6,395 bases of DNA, taken from Burkholderiales bacterium. Its GTDB lineage: Bacteria; Pseudomonadota; Gammaproteobacteria; Burkholderiales; JACMKV01. The stretch lies in contig JACMKV010000146.1 in NCBI GenBank assembly GCA_014379915.1, forward strand, positions 1 to 6,395, read 5' to 3'. Each line of letters starts with the position of its first letter. Position 1 is the first letter of the stretch. Below the pieces are notes generated by a model. It ran no database searches. It saw only the letters and a list, made by a program, of their open reading frames with translations, and was not told the DNA's origin. A program made the position numbers and the translations under genes. Shown piece by piece: positions 1 to 6,395 of this stretch.

Positions 1-1
1 C

Positions 2-133
2 GCCGTGCTCGCCGGCAGCACATCGGCCGATTTCGATGAGCTTGCCGAAACGGTGTCAACGCGCGTATCTCACGATATGCAAATGACATTGAAGGAATTG
101 TTCATAACGCCAACGCGGGTGCCCGCCTCTTGA
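2..133 (+). CDS. C-terminal tail of an unidentified plus-strand gene (partial)
   Basis: An open plus-strand frame enters from the left edge and ends at TGA 131-133, giving 43 residues that begin AVLAGSTSADFDELAETVST and end PTRVPAS. It contains an acidic, probably helical stretch and shows no motif I recognise. It would be convergent with rlpA, whose stop lies 25 bases away. The minus strand of the same stretch holds only a very short or arginine-rich frame, and nothing there resembles the dacA (D-alanyl-D-alanine carboxypeptidase) start that often follows rlpA. The frame is too short to prove coding. It could be the real end of a gene or a chance opening. I assign no function. Confidence 0.4.
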   Translation, partial: AVLAGSTSADFDELAETVSTRVSHDMQMTLKELFITPTRVPAS

Positions 134-149
134 AAGGAGGTAGAAAATG
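132..149 (+). promoter_or_regulatory. Near-perfect Shine-Dalgarno and ATG, antisense to rlpA end
   Basis: GAAAGGAGGT at 132-141 matches ten bases of the complement of the 16S rRNA 3' tail. Six bases later comes ATG at 147-149. It follows the plus-strand stop codon at 131-133 at the spacing expected between genes of an operon. The frame that starts here runs to 425 (92 residues) but lies wholly antisense to the SPOR-domain end of rlpA. It has arginine-rich, shadow-like composition, so I do not call it a gene. The site could be the leftover start of a lost gene, an antisense small gene, or chance. Confidence 0.3.
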
Positions 150-158
150 CTCCGCACT

Positions 159-1130
159 CTAACGTACGGTCAGCAGCGGCGTGATGGCAGCGCTGCTCTT
201 GATCTTGCCGGCCGCAACCAATGCCGAATCGCGGCTCGAATAGGGCCCGGCGTGTACGCGGTACAAGCCGTCCTTGAGAAAAATCTGCAGTGCGTCGCCG
301 AGCGCACCCATTCCGCCGAACTTGATGCGCAGCCTCGCCAGCAGTTCGTCAGCCTTGGCGCGCGTGGCGAAGGCGCCGAGTTGCAAATAGATCGGCGCCG
401 AAGGTCCAACCTTCCTGGAAAGTGAATTGTTCCGTGCAGTGGGAACACTGACGTCGGTCGAAGTCTGCGGGACCGTTCCTGTGTCGCTCGCCTTTGCGAT
501 AGCGCGCGTCTCGTCGGGCAATATCAATTCGACTTCGACCGGCGTGCTGCCGTCATCGAGATAGCCGAGTTTGTACGCCGCCGTGTACGACAGATCGATC
601 AGGCGGTTCCCGTGGAACGGGCCCCGATCGTTGACGCGCACGACGACCGAGTTGTTGTTCGAACGACGCGTAACGCGCACATAACTCGGAATCGGCAATG
701 TCGGATGCGCGGCCGTCATCGCGTACATGTTGTAGGTTTCTCCGGACGACGTTCGCTCGCCGTGAAATTTCTTGCCATACCACGATGCGATGCCGCGCGC
801 TTTATACGGCACGCGCGACGTTGCCGGAACGTAATTCTTGCCGAAAACCGTGTAAGGCCGATTCGCGTACCGGTGCAGCGCCTCAGCCTTCGGTTGCGCA
901 TCCGGGATGCTGTCGAGGTTCGATGGCGGCTTCGCTGCCGGGCCGTCGTCCTTGTAATAGCCGCCGCCCTTCTGCGTCCGCGGTGCAGGTGACTCATGAG
1001 TCACCTGCGGATCGATCGCAGGCGGGGTCAGCGGTGGCGGCGCGGTTGCGCAGCCGGAGATCGCGAGAGCGATTCCGACTACAAGGCGTGAAGCGGGCCG
1101 GAAGGGGCGATTTCGGTCAACAGTCAACAC
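159..1130 (-). CDS. rlpA: RlpA: septal lytic transglycosylase-like lipoprotein with DPBB and SPOR domains
   Basis: 323 residues. The signal peptide has an Arg-containing n-region and a lipobox ISGC with Cys27 as the predicted lipidated residue. The residue after Cys is Ala, which fits outer-membrane sorting. A Pro-rich linker follows (about 28-110), then a double-psi beta-barrel (about 112-203) containing GIASWYGKKFHGERTSSGE, AAHPTLP and VNDRGPF. Glu131, His142 and Asp168 have the same spacing as the catalytic residues I recall for Pseudomonas aeruginosa RlpA (E120/H131/D157). A SPOR domain (about 244-323, opening with IYLQLGAF) should bind denuded glycan strands at the septum. P. aeruginosa RlpA cleaves naked glycans; in E. 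coli the enzyme activity is reported absent. The start is GTG at 1130 with no good ribosome-binding site; TTG at 1127 is the alternative and no in-frame ATG lies nearby. It lies 229 bases after rodA on the same strand and is probably co-expressed with it. A 24-bp palindrome lies in codons for residues 41-49. Confidence 0.95.
   Translation of the reverse strand: MLTVDRNRPFRPASRLVVGIALAISGCATAPPPLTPPAIDPQVTHESPAPRTQKGGGYYKDDGPAAKPPSNLDSIPDAQPKAEALHRYANRPYTVFGKNYVPATSRVPYKARGIASWYGKKFHGERTSSGETYNMYAMTAAHPTLPIPSYVRVTRRSNNNSVVVRVNDRGPFHGNRLIDLSYTAAYKLGYLDDGSTPVEVELILPDETRAIAKASDTGTVPQTSTDVSVPTARNNSLSRKVGPSAPIYLQLGAFATRAKADELLARLRIKFGGMGALGDALQIFLKDGLYRVHAGPYSSRDSALVAAGKIKSSAAITPLLTVR
985..1008. 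repeat. Perfect 24-bp palindrome inside rlpA
   Basis: The half-site GCAGGTGACTCA is followed with no spacer by its exact reverse complement. It lies in the low-constraint linker of RlpA and encodes part of PQVTHESPAP. Because of the symmetry, the opposite strand also reads VTHESPA in one frame. A two-fold symmetric site of this length could be an operator for a dimeric regulator or form a strong RNA hairpin. Function is unknown. Confidence 0.85.
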
Positions 1131-1183
1131 GCCAGCGGGGTTTTTCCTGAAAGCATGTAGCCACCCCTGCCACTGCGTGTCGG

Positions 1184-1267
1184 CCCTCCTTGGGAAAAAA
1201 GGGAGAGGTCATCGCCAATGATGCAGCGTTCGCCCGGATTTATACCCTCCTCAGCGAGAAGGGAGGG
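1184..1267 (-). repeat. Pair of similar hairpins in the rodA-rlpA gap
   Basis: The 229-base gap between rodA and rlpA holds two related stem-loops. One has a perfect 6-bp stem (1245-1250 with 1262-1267, CCCTCC/GGAGGG, 11-base loop). The other uses the same arm at 1184-1189 paired with 1202-1207, one pair being G-U in the minus-strand RNA, with a 12-base loop. In minus-strand orientation both read CTCCCTT, then a loop, then AGGAGGG. This resembles a degenerate pair of REP-like or other dispersed intergenic repeats; a transcript-stability or attenuation element is also possible. I see no clear terminator with a long U-run and no convincing sigma-70 promoter in the rest of the gap. Confidence 0.45.
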
Positions 1268-1359
1268 CGCGCGGCGGCGGGGTGGTAAAGCGTGGCGCTC
1301 ACGCGCGCTTGTGTTTTCTCGGTACAACTCATACGCCCGCATTTCTTCCGAAAGCACGC

Positions 1360-2463
1360 TCAACTCGCGCGTACCTTATGCGTTTGAATGCTCATCAGGA
1401 TGCCGAAACCCAGGAAAATGGTGACCAGCGCGGTGCCGCCGTAAGAGATCAGCGGCAGCGGAACGCCCACCACCGGCAGGATGCCGCTAACCATGCCCAT
1501 ATTGACGAAGGCATAGGTAAAAAATGTCATCGTGATCGCGCCGGCCAGCAAGCGCGAAAACAGTGTCGTCGCGTTCGCCGCGATGACCAGCCCCCGGGCG
1601 ATAACGAGCATGAAGCCGATCAGCAGCAAGGAATTGCCGACGAGTCCGAATTCTTCCGAAAACACGGCGAAAATAAAATCGGTGGTGCGCTCAGGCAAAA
1701 AATCGAGGTGGGTCTGGGTTCCCTTCAGCCAGCCCTTGCCGGTCAATCCGCCGGAACCAACCGCTATCGTCGCCTGAATGATGTGATAGCCGGCGCCGAG
1801 CGGATCGGTTGTCGGATCGAGCAGTGTCATCACGCGCATACGCTGGTAATCGTGCATTACCGACCACAGCACGGGCAGACTGGCACCGGTGATAATCGCC
1901 AGGCCGACCATGACGCGCCAGCTCAGTCCGGCAAAAAACAGTACGTAAAACCCGGAAGCTGAAATCAGGATTGCGGTGCCGAGATCGGGCTGTTTGGCGA
2001 TGAGGGCGACCGGAATGATCAGCAGAAGGGCGGCGATGCAGAAATTCCTGAAGCCCAGCACCGCTTCATAGCGGTTGAAGTACCAGGCCATCGTCAGCGG
2101 CAGCGCGATCTTCATCAATTCCGAAGGCTGGATTCGGCCAACACCGATATCGAGCCAGCGCCGCGCGCCATTGACGATCTCGCCGAACAGGGCAACGCCC
2201 AGCAGAAGCAGCAGGCCAGCGATATACATCGGCACCGCAAGCGACATCAGATAGCGCGGCGGAATATTGGCGACCACCCACATCGCCGTAAAAGCCACAG
2301 CCATGTTGACGAACTGGGTCTCGATCCGCGCGACGCTTTCGCCCGACGCGCTGTATAGAACCGTCAGCCCGGCCGCCAGCAATAGTACGACGGCGAGCAT
2401 CAGCCAGCCGTCGATATGCCCAACCAGTAGGCGGTAAAGTCGGCTAGTCACTTTGCGCCTCAT
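1360..2463 (-). CDS. rodA: RodA (MrdB): SEDS peptidoglycan glycosyltransferase of the elongasome
   Basis: 367 residues from the ATG at 2463. RodA polymerises lipid II into glycan strands in the inner membrane and works in complex with PBP2. Multiple hydrophobic segments fit the ten-helix SEDS fold. The sequence shows the family motifs NGARRWLDIGVGRIQPSE (98-115), KQPDLGTA (157-164), the large extracytoplasmic loop with THLDFLPERTTDF (251-263), and the C-terminal PLPLISYGGT (335-344). Asp262 sits at the position of the essential Asp262 of E. coli RodA. The first 20 bases overlap the end of mrdA, indicating translational coupling. An upstream in-frame TTG at 2478 would add five residues (MPRKT). 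I prefer the ATG, which has GGAAG just before it, but the TTG also has a distant GGAG. The stop is TGA, and the 229-base gap before rlpA follows. Confidence 0.97.
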   Translation of the reverse strand: MRRKVTSRLYRLLVGHIDGWLMLAVVLLLAAGLTVLYSASGESVARIETQFVNMAVAFTAMWVVANIPPRYLMSLAVPMYIAGLLLLLGVALFGEIVNGARRWLDIGVGRIQPSELMKIALPLTMAWYFNRYEAVLGFRNFCIAALLLIIPVALIAKQPDLGTAILISASGFYVLFFAGLSWRVMVGLAIITGASLPVLWSVMHDYQRMRVMTLLDPTTDPLGAGYHIIQATIAVGSGGLTGKGWLKGTQTHLDFLPERTTDFIFAVFSEEFGLVGNSLLLIGFMLVIARGLVIAANATTLFSRLLAGAITMTFFTYAFVNMGMVSGILPVVGVPLPLISYGGTALVTIFLGFGILMSIQTHKVRAS

Positions 2464-4345
2464 CGTCTTCCGGGGCAATACCGGTTATCTCCGGGCGTTT
2501 GCCAAGCAGGTAATAATCGAACGCTATGCGCGCAATAGGCGCCGCGGTTGAACCGCCGTGCCCACCGTTTTCGACCAGTACCGCAACCGCGATTTTGGGA
2601 TTCTCGGCCGGCGCATAGGCGATGAACCAGGCGTGGTCGCGATGCCGGTCGGCAACCTTGCTCTCGTCGTATTTCTCGTTCTGTTTGATCGCGATCACCT
2701 GCGCGGTGCCGGTCTTGCCGGCGAACACGTATTCTGCGTTTGCGCCGGCTTTGGCTGCCGTGCCGCCGGTCCGGGTCACATCGACCATCGCGGCTTGTAC
2801 GCGGCGCAGGTTGTCTGGCTTGAAATCAATCGTGTTGAGCGGAACGGGTTCGACGGCGGCCGGCTGGGCGGCGTCGAGAGCCTGGATTTGCTTGACGAAA
2901 TGCGGTTTCATGGCCTTGCCATCGTTTGCTATTACCGCGGTCGCATGGGCAAGCTGCAGCGGCGTCGCGATGTTGTAGCCCTGGCCGATGCCGACCGAAA
3001 TCGTGTCGCCGGCAAACCATTTTTGTTTGTGGCGTTTCTGCTTCCATGCCGTCGAAGGCAGAATGCCGGTTGATTCGCCTTCGACGTCGATACCGGTCTT
3101 CTTGCCAAAGCCGAACTGGCCGATATAACTATTGATCGCGTCGACACCGAGCTCGTTGGCCAGGCCGTAGTAATAGGTATCGCACGAAATTACCAGCGAT
3201 TTATGCAGATCGACGCGGCCGTGGCCGCTCAACTTCCAGTCGCGATAGTGATGCGAGTGCCCGGGCAACGTAAAGAAGCCGGGATCGCTGATCGTCGTTT
3301 GCGGTGTGCGCTTGCCGAGATCGAGTCCGGCCAGCGCCATGAAGGGCTTGAACGTCGAGCCGGGTGGATACTGGCCCTGCAGCGCGCGATTGCTGAGCGG
3401 GCGATCCGGCGAGGTGCTGAGCGCCTCCCAGTTTTGCGAATCGATGCCATCGACGAATAGATTGCCGTCATAGCCCGGCTTGCTCAAAAACGCGAGTACC
3501 TCTCCGGTAGCGGGCTCGATCGCGACAAAAGCGCCGCGCCGGTCGCCGAATGCCTGCTCGACGATTTCCTGCAGCCGGATATCAAGCGACAAAATAAGAT
3601 TGCTGCCAGAAACCGGCGGCGTGCGGCTCAACGCGCGCACGACGCGACCGCCGGCATCGATCTCGACACGCTCGAATCCGGCGGCGCCGTGCAGCTCTTT
3701 TTCATAGCTCTGCTCGAGTCCGATTTTGCCCAGGTGCAGCGAGCCGCGATAATTGGGCGCCCGCCCGCTCGCCTCGAGCTGTGCCTGATCCTTGTCGTTG
3801 ATGCGGCCGATATAACCGACGACGTGCGAGGCCAGTTCGGCTTTCGGATAGTGACGGAAGGCGCGCGCTTTCAGTTCGATTTCGGGAAAGCGGTAGCGGT
3901 TCGCGACAAAGCGGGCCACTTCGGTGTCGTTGAGCCTGGTCCGTATCGGCAGGCTTTCAAAATCCTGGCTTTCTTCGAGCAGTTTTTTGAAGCGTTTGCG
4001 GTCGCGCACGGAAATATCGACGATGGCGCTGAGCTGGCCGATCAGCTTGTCGACGTTGTGGACCTTGCCCGGCGTGATTTCGAGCGTGTAGGCGGAATAA
4101 TTGTGGGCGAGGACCGAGCCGTTGCGGTCGACTATCAAGCCGCGGTTCGGCGCCACCGGCACGATTGAAATCCGGTTATTTTCGGCCTGCGTCTGATAGT
4201 GCTCGTGCTGCACGACTTGCAGGAAAAAAAAGCGCGAGAACAGGCCGCCAAACATCAGCAATACAATGGCGCCGCCGATCGCGAGGCGCACGCGGAAGCG
4301 ATGCAGTTCGGCCTGCGCGTTTTTGATTTCGGGCCCGCGCGTCAT
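2444..4345 (-). CDS. mrdA: PBP2 (MrdA): peptidoglycan D,D-transpeptidase of the elongasome
   Basis: 633 residues, the same length as E. coli PBP2. This class B penicillin-binding protein cross-links new side-wall peptidoglycan and activates RodA. It has a short cytoplasmic tail, one membrane anchor (about 20-45), a pedestal region with the family motif RGLIVDRNG (68-76), and a transpeptidase domain from about 265. The catalytic motifs are intact: STFK with nucleophile Ser330 and Lys333, SCD at 387-389, and KTG at 544-546. Asp354, Asp369, His375 and Cys388 match the spacing of the zinc site I recall for Acinetobacter baumannii PBP2 (D350/D365/H371/C384). The start ATG at 4345 overlaps the mreD stop as ATGA. 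The frame stays open upstream to 4939, but that part overlaps mreD and mreC and is Arg-rich nonsense, so I reject the long form. The stop is TAG, inside rodA. Confidence 0.98.
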   Translation of the reverse strand: MTRGPEIKNAQAELHRFRVRLAIGGAIVLLMFGGLFSRFFFLQVVQHEHYQTQAENNRISIVPVAPNRGLIVDRNGSVLAHNYSAYTLEITPGKVHNVDKLIGQLSAIVDISVRDRKRFKKLLEESQDFESLPIRTRLNDTEVARFVANRYRFPEIELKARAFRHYPKAELASHVVGYIGRINDKDQAQLEASGRAPNYRGSLHLGKIGLEQSYEKELHGAAGFERVEIDAGGRVVRALSRTPPVSGSNLILSLDIRLQEIVEQAFGDRRGAFVAIEPATGEVLAFLSKPGYDGNLFVDGIDSQNWEALSTSPDRPLSNRALQGQYPPGSTFKPFMALAGLDLGKRTPQTTISDPGFFTLPGHSHHYRDWKLSGHGRVDLHKSLVISCDTYYYGLANELGVDAINSYIGQFGFGKKTGIDVEGESTGILPSTAWKQKRHKQKWFAGDTISVGIGQGYNIATPLQLAHATAVIANDGKAMKPHFVKQIQALDAAQPAAVEPVPLNTIDFKPDNLRRVQAAMVDVTRTGGTAAKAGANAEYVFAGKTGTAQVIAIKQNEKYDESKVADRHRDHAWFIAYAPAENPKIAVAVLVENGGHGGSTAAPIARIAFDYYLLGKRPEITGIAPEDDEAQSD

Positions 4346-4863
4346 GTGGGTTCCAGCTCCGCGCGCGTCCGTCGTGGGATCTTGAGCATGGCGCCCAACA
4401 GCGGCCACAGCGCAGCCGCAGTCAGAATGCCGCTGAAATAGTCCCAGCCGGGTAGACTCGCGCCGCCCAAGAGTCGGACCATCAACATGATTAGTTCGGC
4501 GCTGAACAACACCAGCACCGCGTAAATGATCTGCGCGACCAGCGCAAAGTTCTGGACGCGCCGATGCATGACGATCGCGGCGTAGGCGAGAAAAGAGTAG
4601 GCAAGCGCATGCTGTCCGAACAGGCTGGCGTCGACAACATCCATCAGCAAGCCGAGCATCCACGCGCCGAAAAACCCGATTTTGCGCGGCTGGTGTATGC
4701 ACCAGTACAGCAAAACCAGCGCAACGAAATCCGGGCGGAGAATGCGGCCGACGCCAAACCACGGCAACAGATTCAGCACGAACGCGAGCGCCAGCGTAAT
4801 CAGGATGACGTTGAATTTGACGGGTAACAGGATTTCCTGCTGGCTGGGCCGCGCTTGCATCAT
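4342..4863 (-). CDS. mreD: MreD: rod shape-determining inner-membrane protein
   Basis: 173 residues, within the usual MreD size range. MreD is an integral inner-membrane partner of MreC that helps tune the RodA-PBP2 synthase; no enzyme activity is known. About five to six hydrophobic segments are visible (roughly 17-36, 42-57, 63-76, 84-99, 106-132 and 143-161). The stretch RPDFVALVLLYWCIHQPRK (43-61), followed by AWMLGLLMDVVDASLFGQHA, is the typical MreD signature. The start ATG at 4863 forms an ATGA overlap with the mreC stop and is preceded by AAGGGG at good spacing. A second ATG follows directly at 4860. Its own stop overlaps the mrdA start by ATGA. The tail is basic then acidic and probably cytoplasmic. 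Confidence 0.95.
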   Translation of the reverse strand: MMQARPSQQEILLPVKFNVILITLALAFVLNLLPWFGVGRILRPDFVALVLLYWCIHQPRKIGFFGAWMLGLLMDVVDASLFGQHALAYSFLAYAAIVMHRRVQNFALVAQIIYAVLVLFSAELIMLMVRLLGGASLPGWDYFSGILTAAALWPLLGAMLKIPRRTRAELEPT

Positions 4864-5762
4864 GGCCCCTTGGTCGAAGAATCGTTCGCCTGCATGGACG
4901 GCTGGCGGCCCTCCGCCTTGTCAAGCGGCAAGGGCTCAAGCGACAGGATCAGCACCTGGCGATGGCGGCTTACGCCAGCGGAGGCGGTGCAGGTTATTTT
5001 GGCGAACGAATAGGCGGCGTCGCTTTCGATGTTCGACACGACCGCGACCGGAAGTCCGGCCGGGTAAGTGCCATCGAGTCCGGAAGTCACCAATTGATCG
5101 CCGATCCGAATGTCGGCGTCGACTGGTATGTAGCGCAAATCCAGAGTGTTTGCCTGCCCCGAACCGAATACGATGGCGCGCAGTCCGCTACGCGCGATCT
5201 GGATCGGCACCGCCTGTTCCTTGTCGGTGATTAGCGTGACTTCCGCCATCCACGGCAGCACGCTCGTGACCTGCCCGACTACGCCGATCTCGTCGACGAC
5301 CGCGCGTCCGGCGATGACGCCATGCTGCGCGCCTTTATCGACGGTGATTTTGCGCGTCAGCGGATCACGGCCTGCGTACAGGATTTCGGCCATCAGCGCC
5401 GATCGGCCCAGGCGCGGTTTGGCGTCGAGCAAGCGGCGCAGATGATCGTTCTCGGATTCGAGCGAATCAAGCCGTTGCAGCTGCGCGGCGTTCAGCAGGT
5501 TTCGCTCGGCGAGCCGGGTATTTTCACTTTGCAGCTCGGTCTGGGCGACGAAAAAATCGCTGGCGCGATGATAGAACTGCACGGGAGAAACGGCGAGGCG
5601 CTGCAGAGGGTAGATGACGAACGAGATGCTCTGGCGCACGACGTCGAGATACTTGAGGCGTGCGTCGGCGATGATCAGGCCAATCGACAGCAACGCGAAG
5701 AAAACGAGGCGGGCAGCAGAACTTGGGCCTCGTTCGAAAAACGGTGGCGGTTGGTGTTCCAT
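4860..5762 (-). CDS. mreC: MreC: rod shape-determining periplasmic scaffold
   Basis: 300 residues. MreC is a bitopic inner-membrane protein that bridges cytoplasmic MreB and periplasmic PBP2 and switches PBP2-RodA to the active state. The sequence shows a short cytoplasmic N-terminus (PPPFFERGPS, a common start of the family), a membrane helix (about 17-33), and a coiled coil rich in Glu, Asn and Leu (about 74-113, including LESENDHLRRLL). The beta-barrel domain follows (about 120-278, with DPLTRKITVDKGAQHGV, GVVGQV, ITDKEQAVP and GDQLVTSGLDGTYPAGLPV), then a polar, poorly conserved tail. The ATG at 5762 has only a weak ribosome-binding site. The 70-base gap to mreB contains no convincing promoter, so read-through from mreB is likely. 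The TGA stop overlaps the mreD start. Confidence 0.97.
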   Translation of the reverse strand: MEHQPPPFFERGPSSAARLVFFALLSIGLIIADARLKYLDVVRQSISFVIYPLQRLAVSPVQFYHRASDFFVAQTELQSENTRLAERNLLNAAQLQRLDSLESENDHLRRLLDAKPRLGRSALMAEILYAGRDPLTRKITVDKGAQHGVIAGRAVVDEIGVVGQVTSVLPWMAEVTLITDKEQAVPIQIARSGLRAIVFGSGQANTLDLRYIPVDADIRIGDQLVTSGLDGTYPAGLPVAVVSNIESDAAYSFAKITCTASAGVSRHRQVLILSLEPLPLDKAEGRQPSMQANDSSTKGP

Positions 5763-5832
5763 CGATTCAGCGGGCGCTCAAACAACTGCCACGATCGCCA
5801 GCCTGCGCGAACGCGGCAAAACTGGAATACGT

Positions 5833-6395
5833 TCAGTCGTCGGTAAAAATCGTACCCAAAGTATCCATTCTTTCGAGCGCGCGCCCGCAACCGCGCACTA
5901 CGCAAGTCAAAGGATCTTCGGCGACGATCACCGGCAATCCCGTTTCTTCCATCAGCAATCGGTCGATGTCGCGCAATAGCGCACCGCCACCAGTCAGCAC
6001 CATGCCTTTTTCCGCGATGTCCGCGCCGAGTTCAGGCGGCGTTTGTTCGAGCGCGGATTTGACGACGCTGACGATGCTGTTCAGCGGATCGGTCAGCGCT
6101 TCCAGAATTTCATTGCTCGAAATCGTGAAGCTGCGTGGTATGCCTTCGGCCAGATTGCGTCCCTTGACTTCTTTTTCGCGCACTTCCGAGCCGGGAAACG
6201 CCGAGCCGATTTCCTTCTTGATTTCTTCGGCGGTCGGGTCGCCGATCAGCATGCCGTAGTTGCGTCGGATGTAATTGATGATCGCTTCGTCGAATTTATC
6301 GCCGCCGACGCGCACCGATCCTTTGTAGACGAGCCCGCCGAGCGAAATCACGCCCACTTCGGTCGTGCCGCCGCCGACGTCGACCACCATCGATC
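5833..6395 (-). CDS. mreB: MreB: actin-like rod-shape cytoskeletal ATPase (C-terminal part)
   Basis: The gene is cut by the right edge; about 187 C-terminal residues of an expected ~347 are present, with no internal stop. MreB polymerises on the inner membrane in an ATP-dependent way and guides the elongasome. Visible are the second phosphate-binding loop MVVDVGGGTTEVGVISLGG, the interdomain helix region FDEAIINYIRRNYGMLIGD, the strongly conserved GRNLAEGIPR, and the adenosine-binding motif GMVLTGGGALLRDIDRLL. The end, EDPLTCVVRGCGRALERMD then TLGTIFTDD, resembles betaproteobacterial MreB more than the gammaproteobacterial tail. The stop is TGA at 5833-5835. It is normally the first gene of the mre cluster; its promoter lies outside the window. 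Confidence 0.99.
   Translation of the reverse strand, partial: SMVVDVGGGTTEVGVISLGGLVYKGSVRVGGDKFDEAIINYIRRNYGMLIGDPTAEEIKKEIGSAFPGSEVREKEVKGRNLAEGIPRSFTISSNEILEALTDPLNSIVSVVKSALEQTPPELGADIAEKGMVLTGGGALLRDIDRLLMEETGLPVIVAEDPLTCVVRGCGRALERMDTLGTIFTDD

Noticed and set aside
147..425. 92-codon plus-strand frame antisense to the rlpA SPOR domain
   Set aside because: Despite the strong ribosome-binding site, the peptide is Arg/Gln-rich, has no recognisable domain and overlaps a conserved coding region. Kept as a finding about the start site only.
1239..1245. TATAAAT on the minus strand as a -10 box for rlpA
   Set aside because: No acceptable -35 hexamer lies at the right spacing, and the site is embedded beside the hairpin repeat.
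1287..1304. Possible intrinsic terminator after rodA (GCGTG/CACGC stem, then TTT)
   Set aside because: The stem is only 5 bp and the U-run is three bases followed by ACC, too weak to call.
1282..1962. 226-codon plus-strand frame antisense to rodA
   Set aside because: Gln/Arg/His-rich shadow frame without motifs, opposite a clearly conserved SEDS gene.
4346..4939. In-frame extension of mrdA to an 831-residue protein
   Set aside because: It overlaps all of mreD and part of mreC in another frame and is Arg/Pro-rich with no PBP2 similarity. The ATG at 4345 gives the normal 633 residues and an ATGA junction with mreD.
5763..5832. Promoter or terminator in the mreB-mreC gap
   Set aside because: I see only scattered hexamer half-matches and short GC stems with tiny loops, nothing convincing.
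5322..6259. Long plus-strand frames antisense to mreC and mreB
   Set aside because: These are open frames caused by GC-rich codon use in the real genes, with no motifs or plausible starts.
1..6395. CRISPR array, tRNA or rRNA, transposase or defence system
   Set aside because: I found no repeat-spacer pattern, no structured RNA gene and no mobile-element gene on either strand; the window is occupied by cell-shape genes.

Overview
The window is part of a rod-shape (elongasome) gene cluster from a Gram-negative bacterium, most likely a betaproteobacterium. Five genes lie head to tail on the minus strand after a partial first gene. From high to low coordinates they are mreB (C-terminal half only), mreC, mreD, mrdA (PBP2), rodA and rlpA. 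The lineage call rests on this gene order, the form of the MreB tail, the RlpA core sequence and a moderately high GC content. It is an inference, since no rRNA is present.

Layout: mreB runs off the right edge and ends at 5833. A 70-base gap leads to mreC (4860-5762). mreC/mreD and mreD/mrdA each overlap by an ATGA junction, and mrdA/rodA overlap by 20 bases, so mreC-mreD-mrdA-rodA looks like one translationally coupled unit. A 229-base gap (1131-1359) with two related hairpins separates rodA from rlpA (159-1130, GTG start). Left of rlpA, the plus strand carries an open frame (2-133) that may be the tail of an unidentified convergent gene. Many related genomes have dacA after rlpA, but no dacA start is visible here.

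How the genes work together: MreB filaments under the inner membrane, with MreC and MreD, position and activate the RodA glycosyltransferase and its partner transpeptidase PBP2. Together these build side-wall peptidoglycan. RlpA is an outer-membrane lipoprotein with a lytic transglycosylase fold and a SPOR domain that binds denuded glycans at the septum. It trims old wall during division. The catalytic residues I could check are intact in PBP2, RodA and RlpA, so the cluster looks functional.

I found no new multi-gene system. The features worth a second look are small: a perfect 24-bp palindrome inside the rlpA linker; a pair of similar hairpins in the rodA-rlpA gap, with a short frame that ends on the rlpA start; and a near-perfect ribosome-binding site plus ATG on the plus strand, immediately after the convergent open frame and antisense to the end of rlpA.
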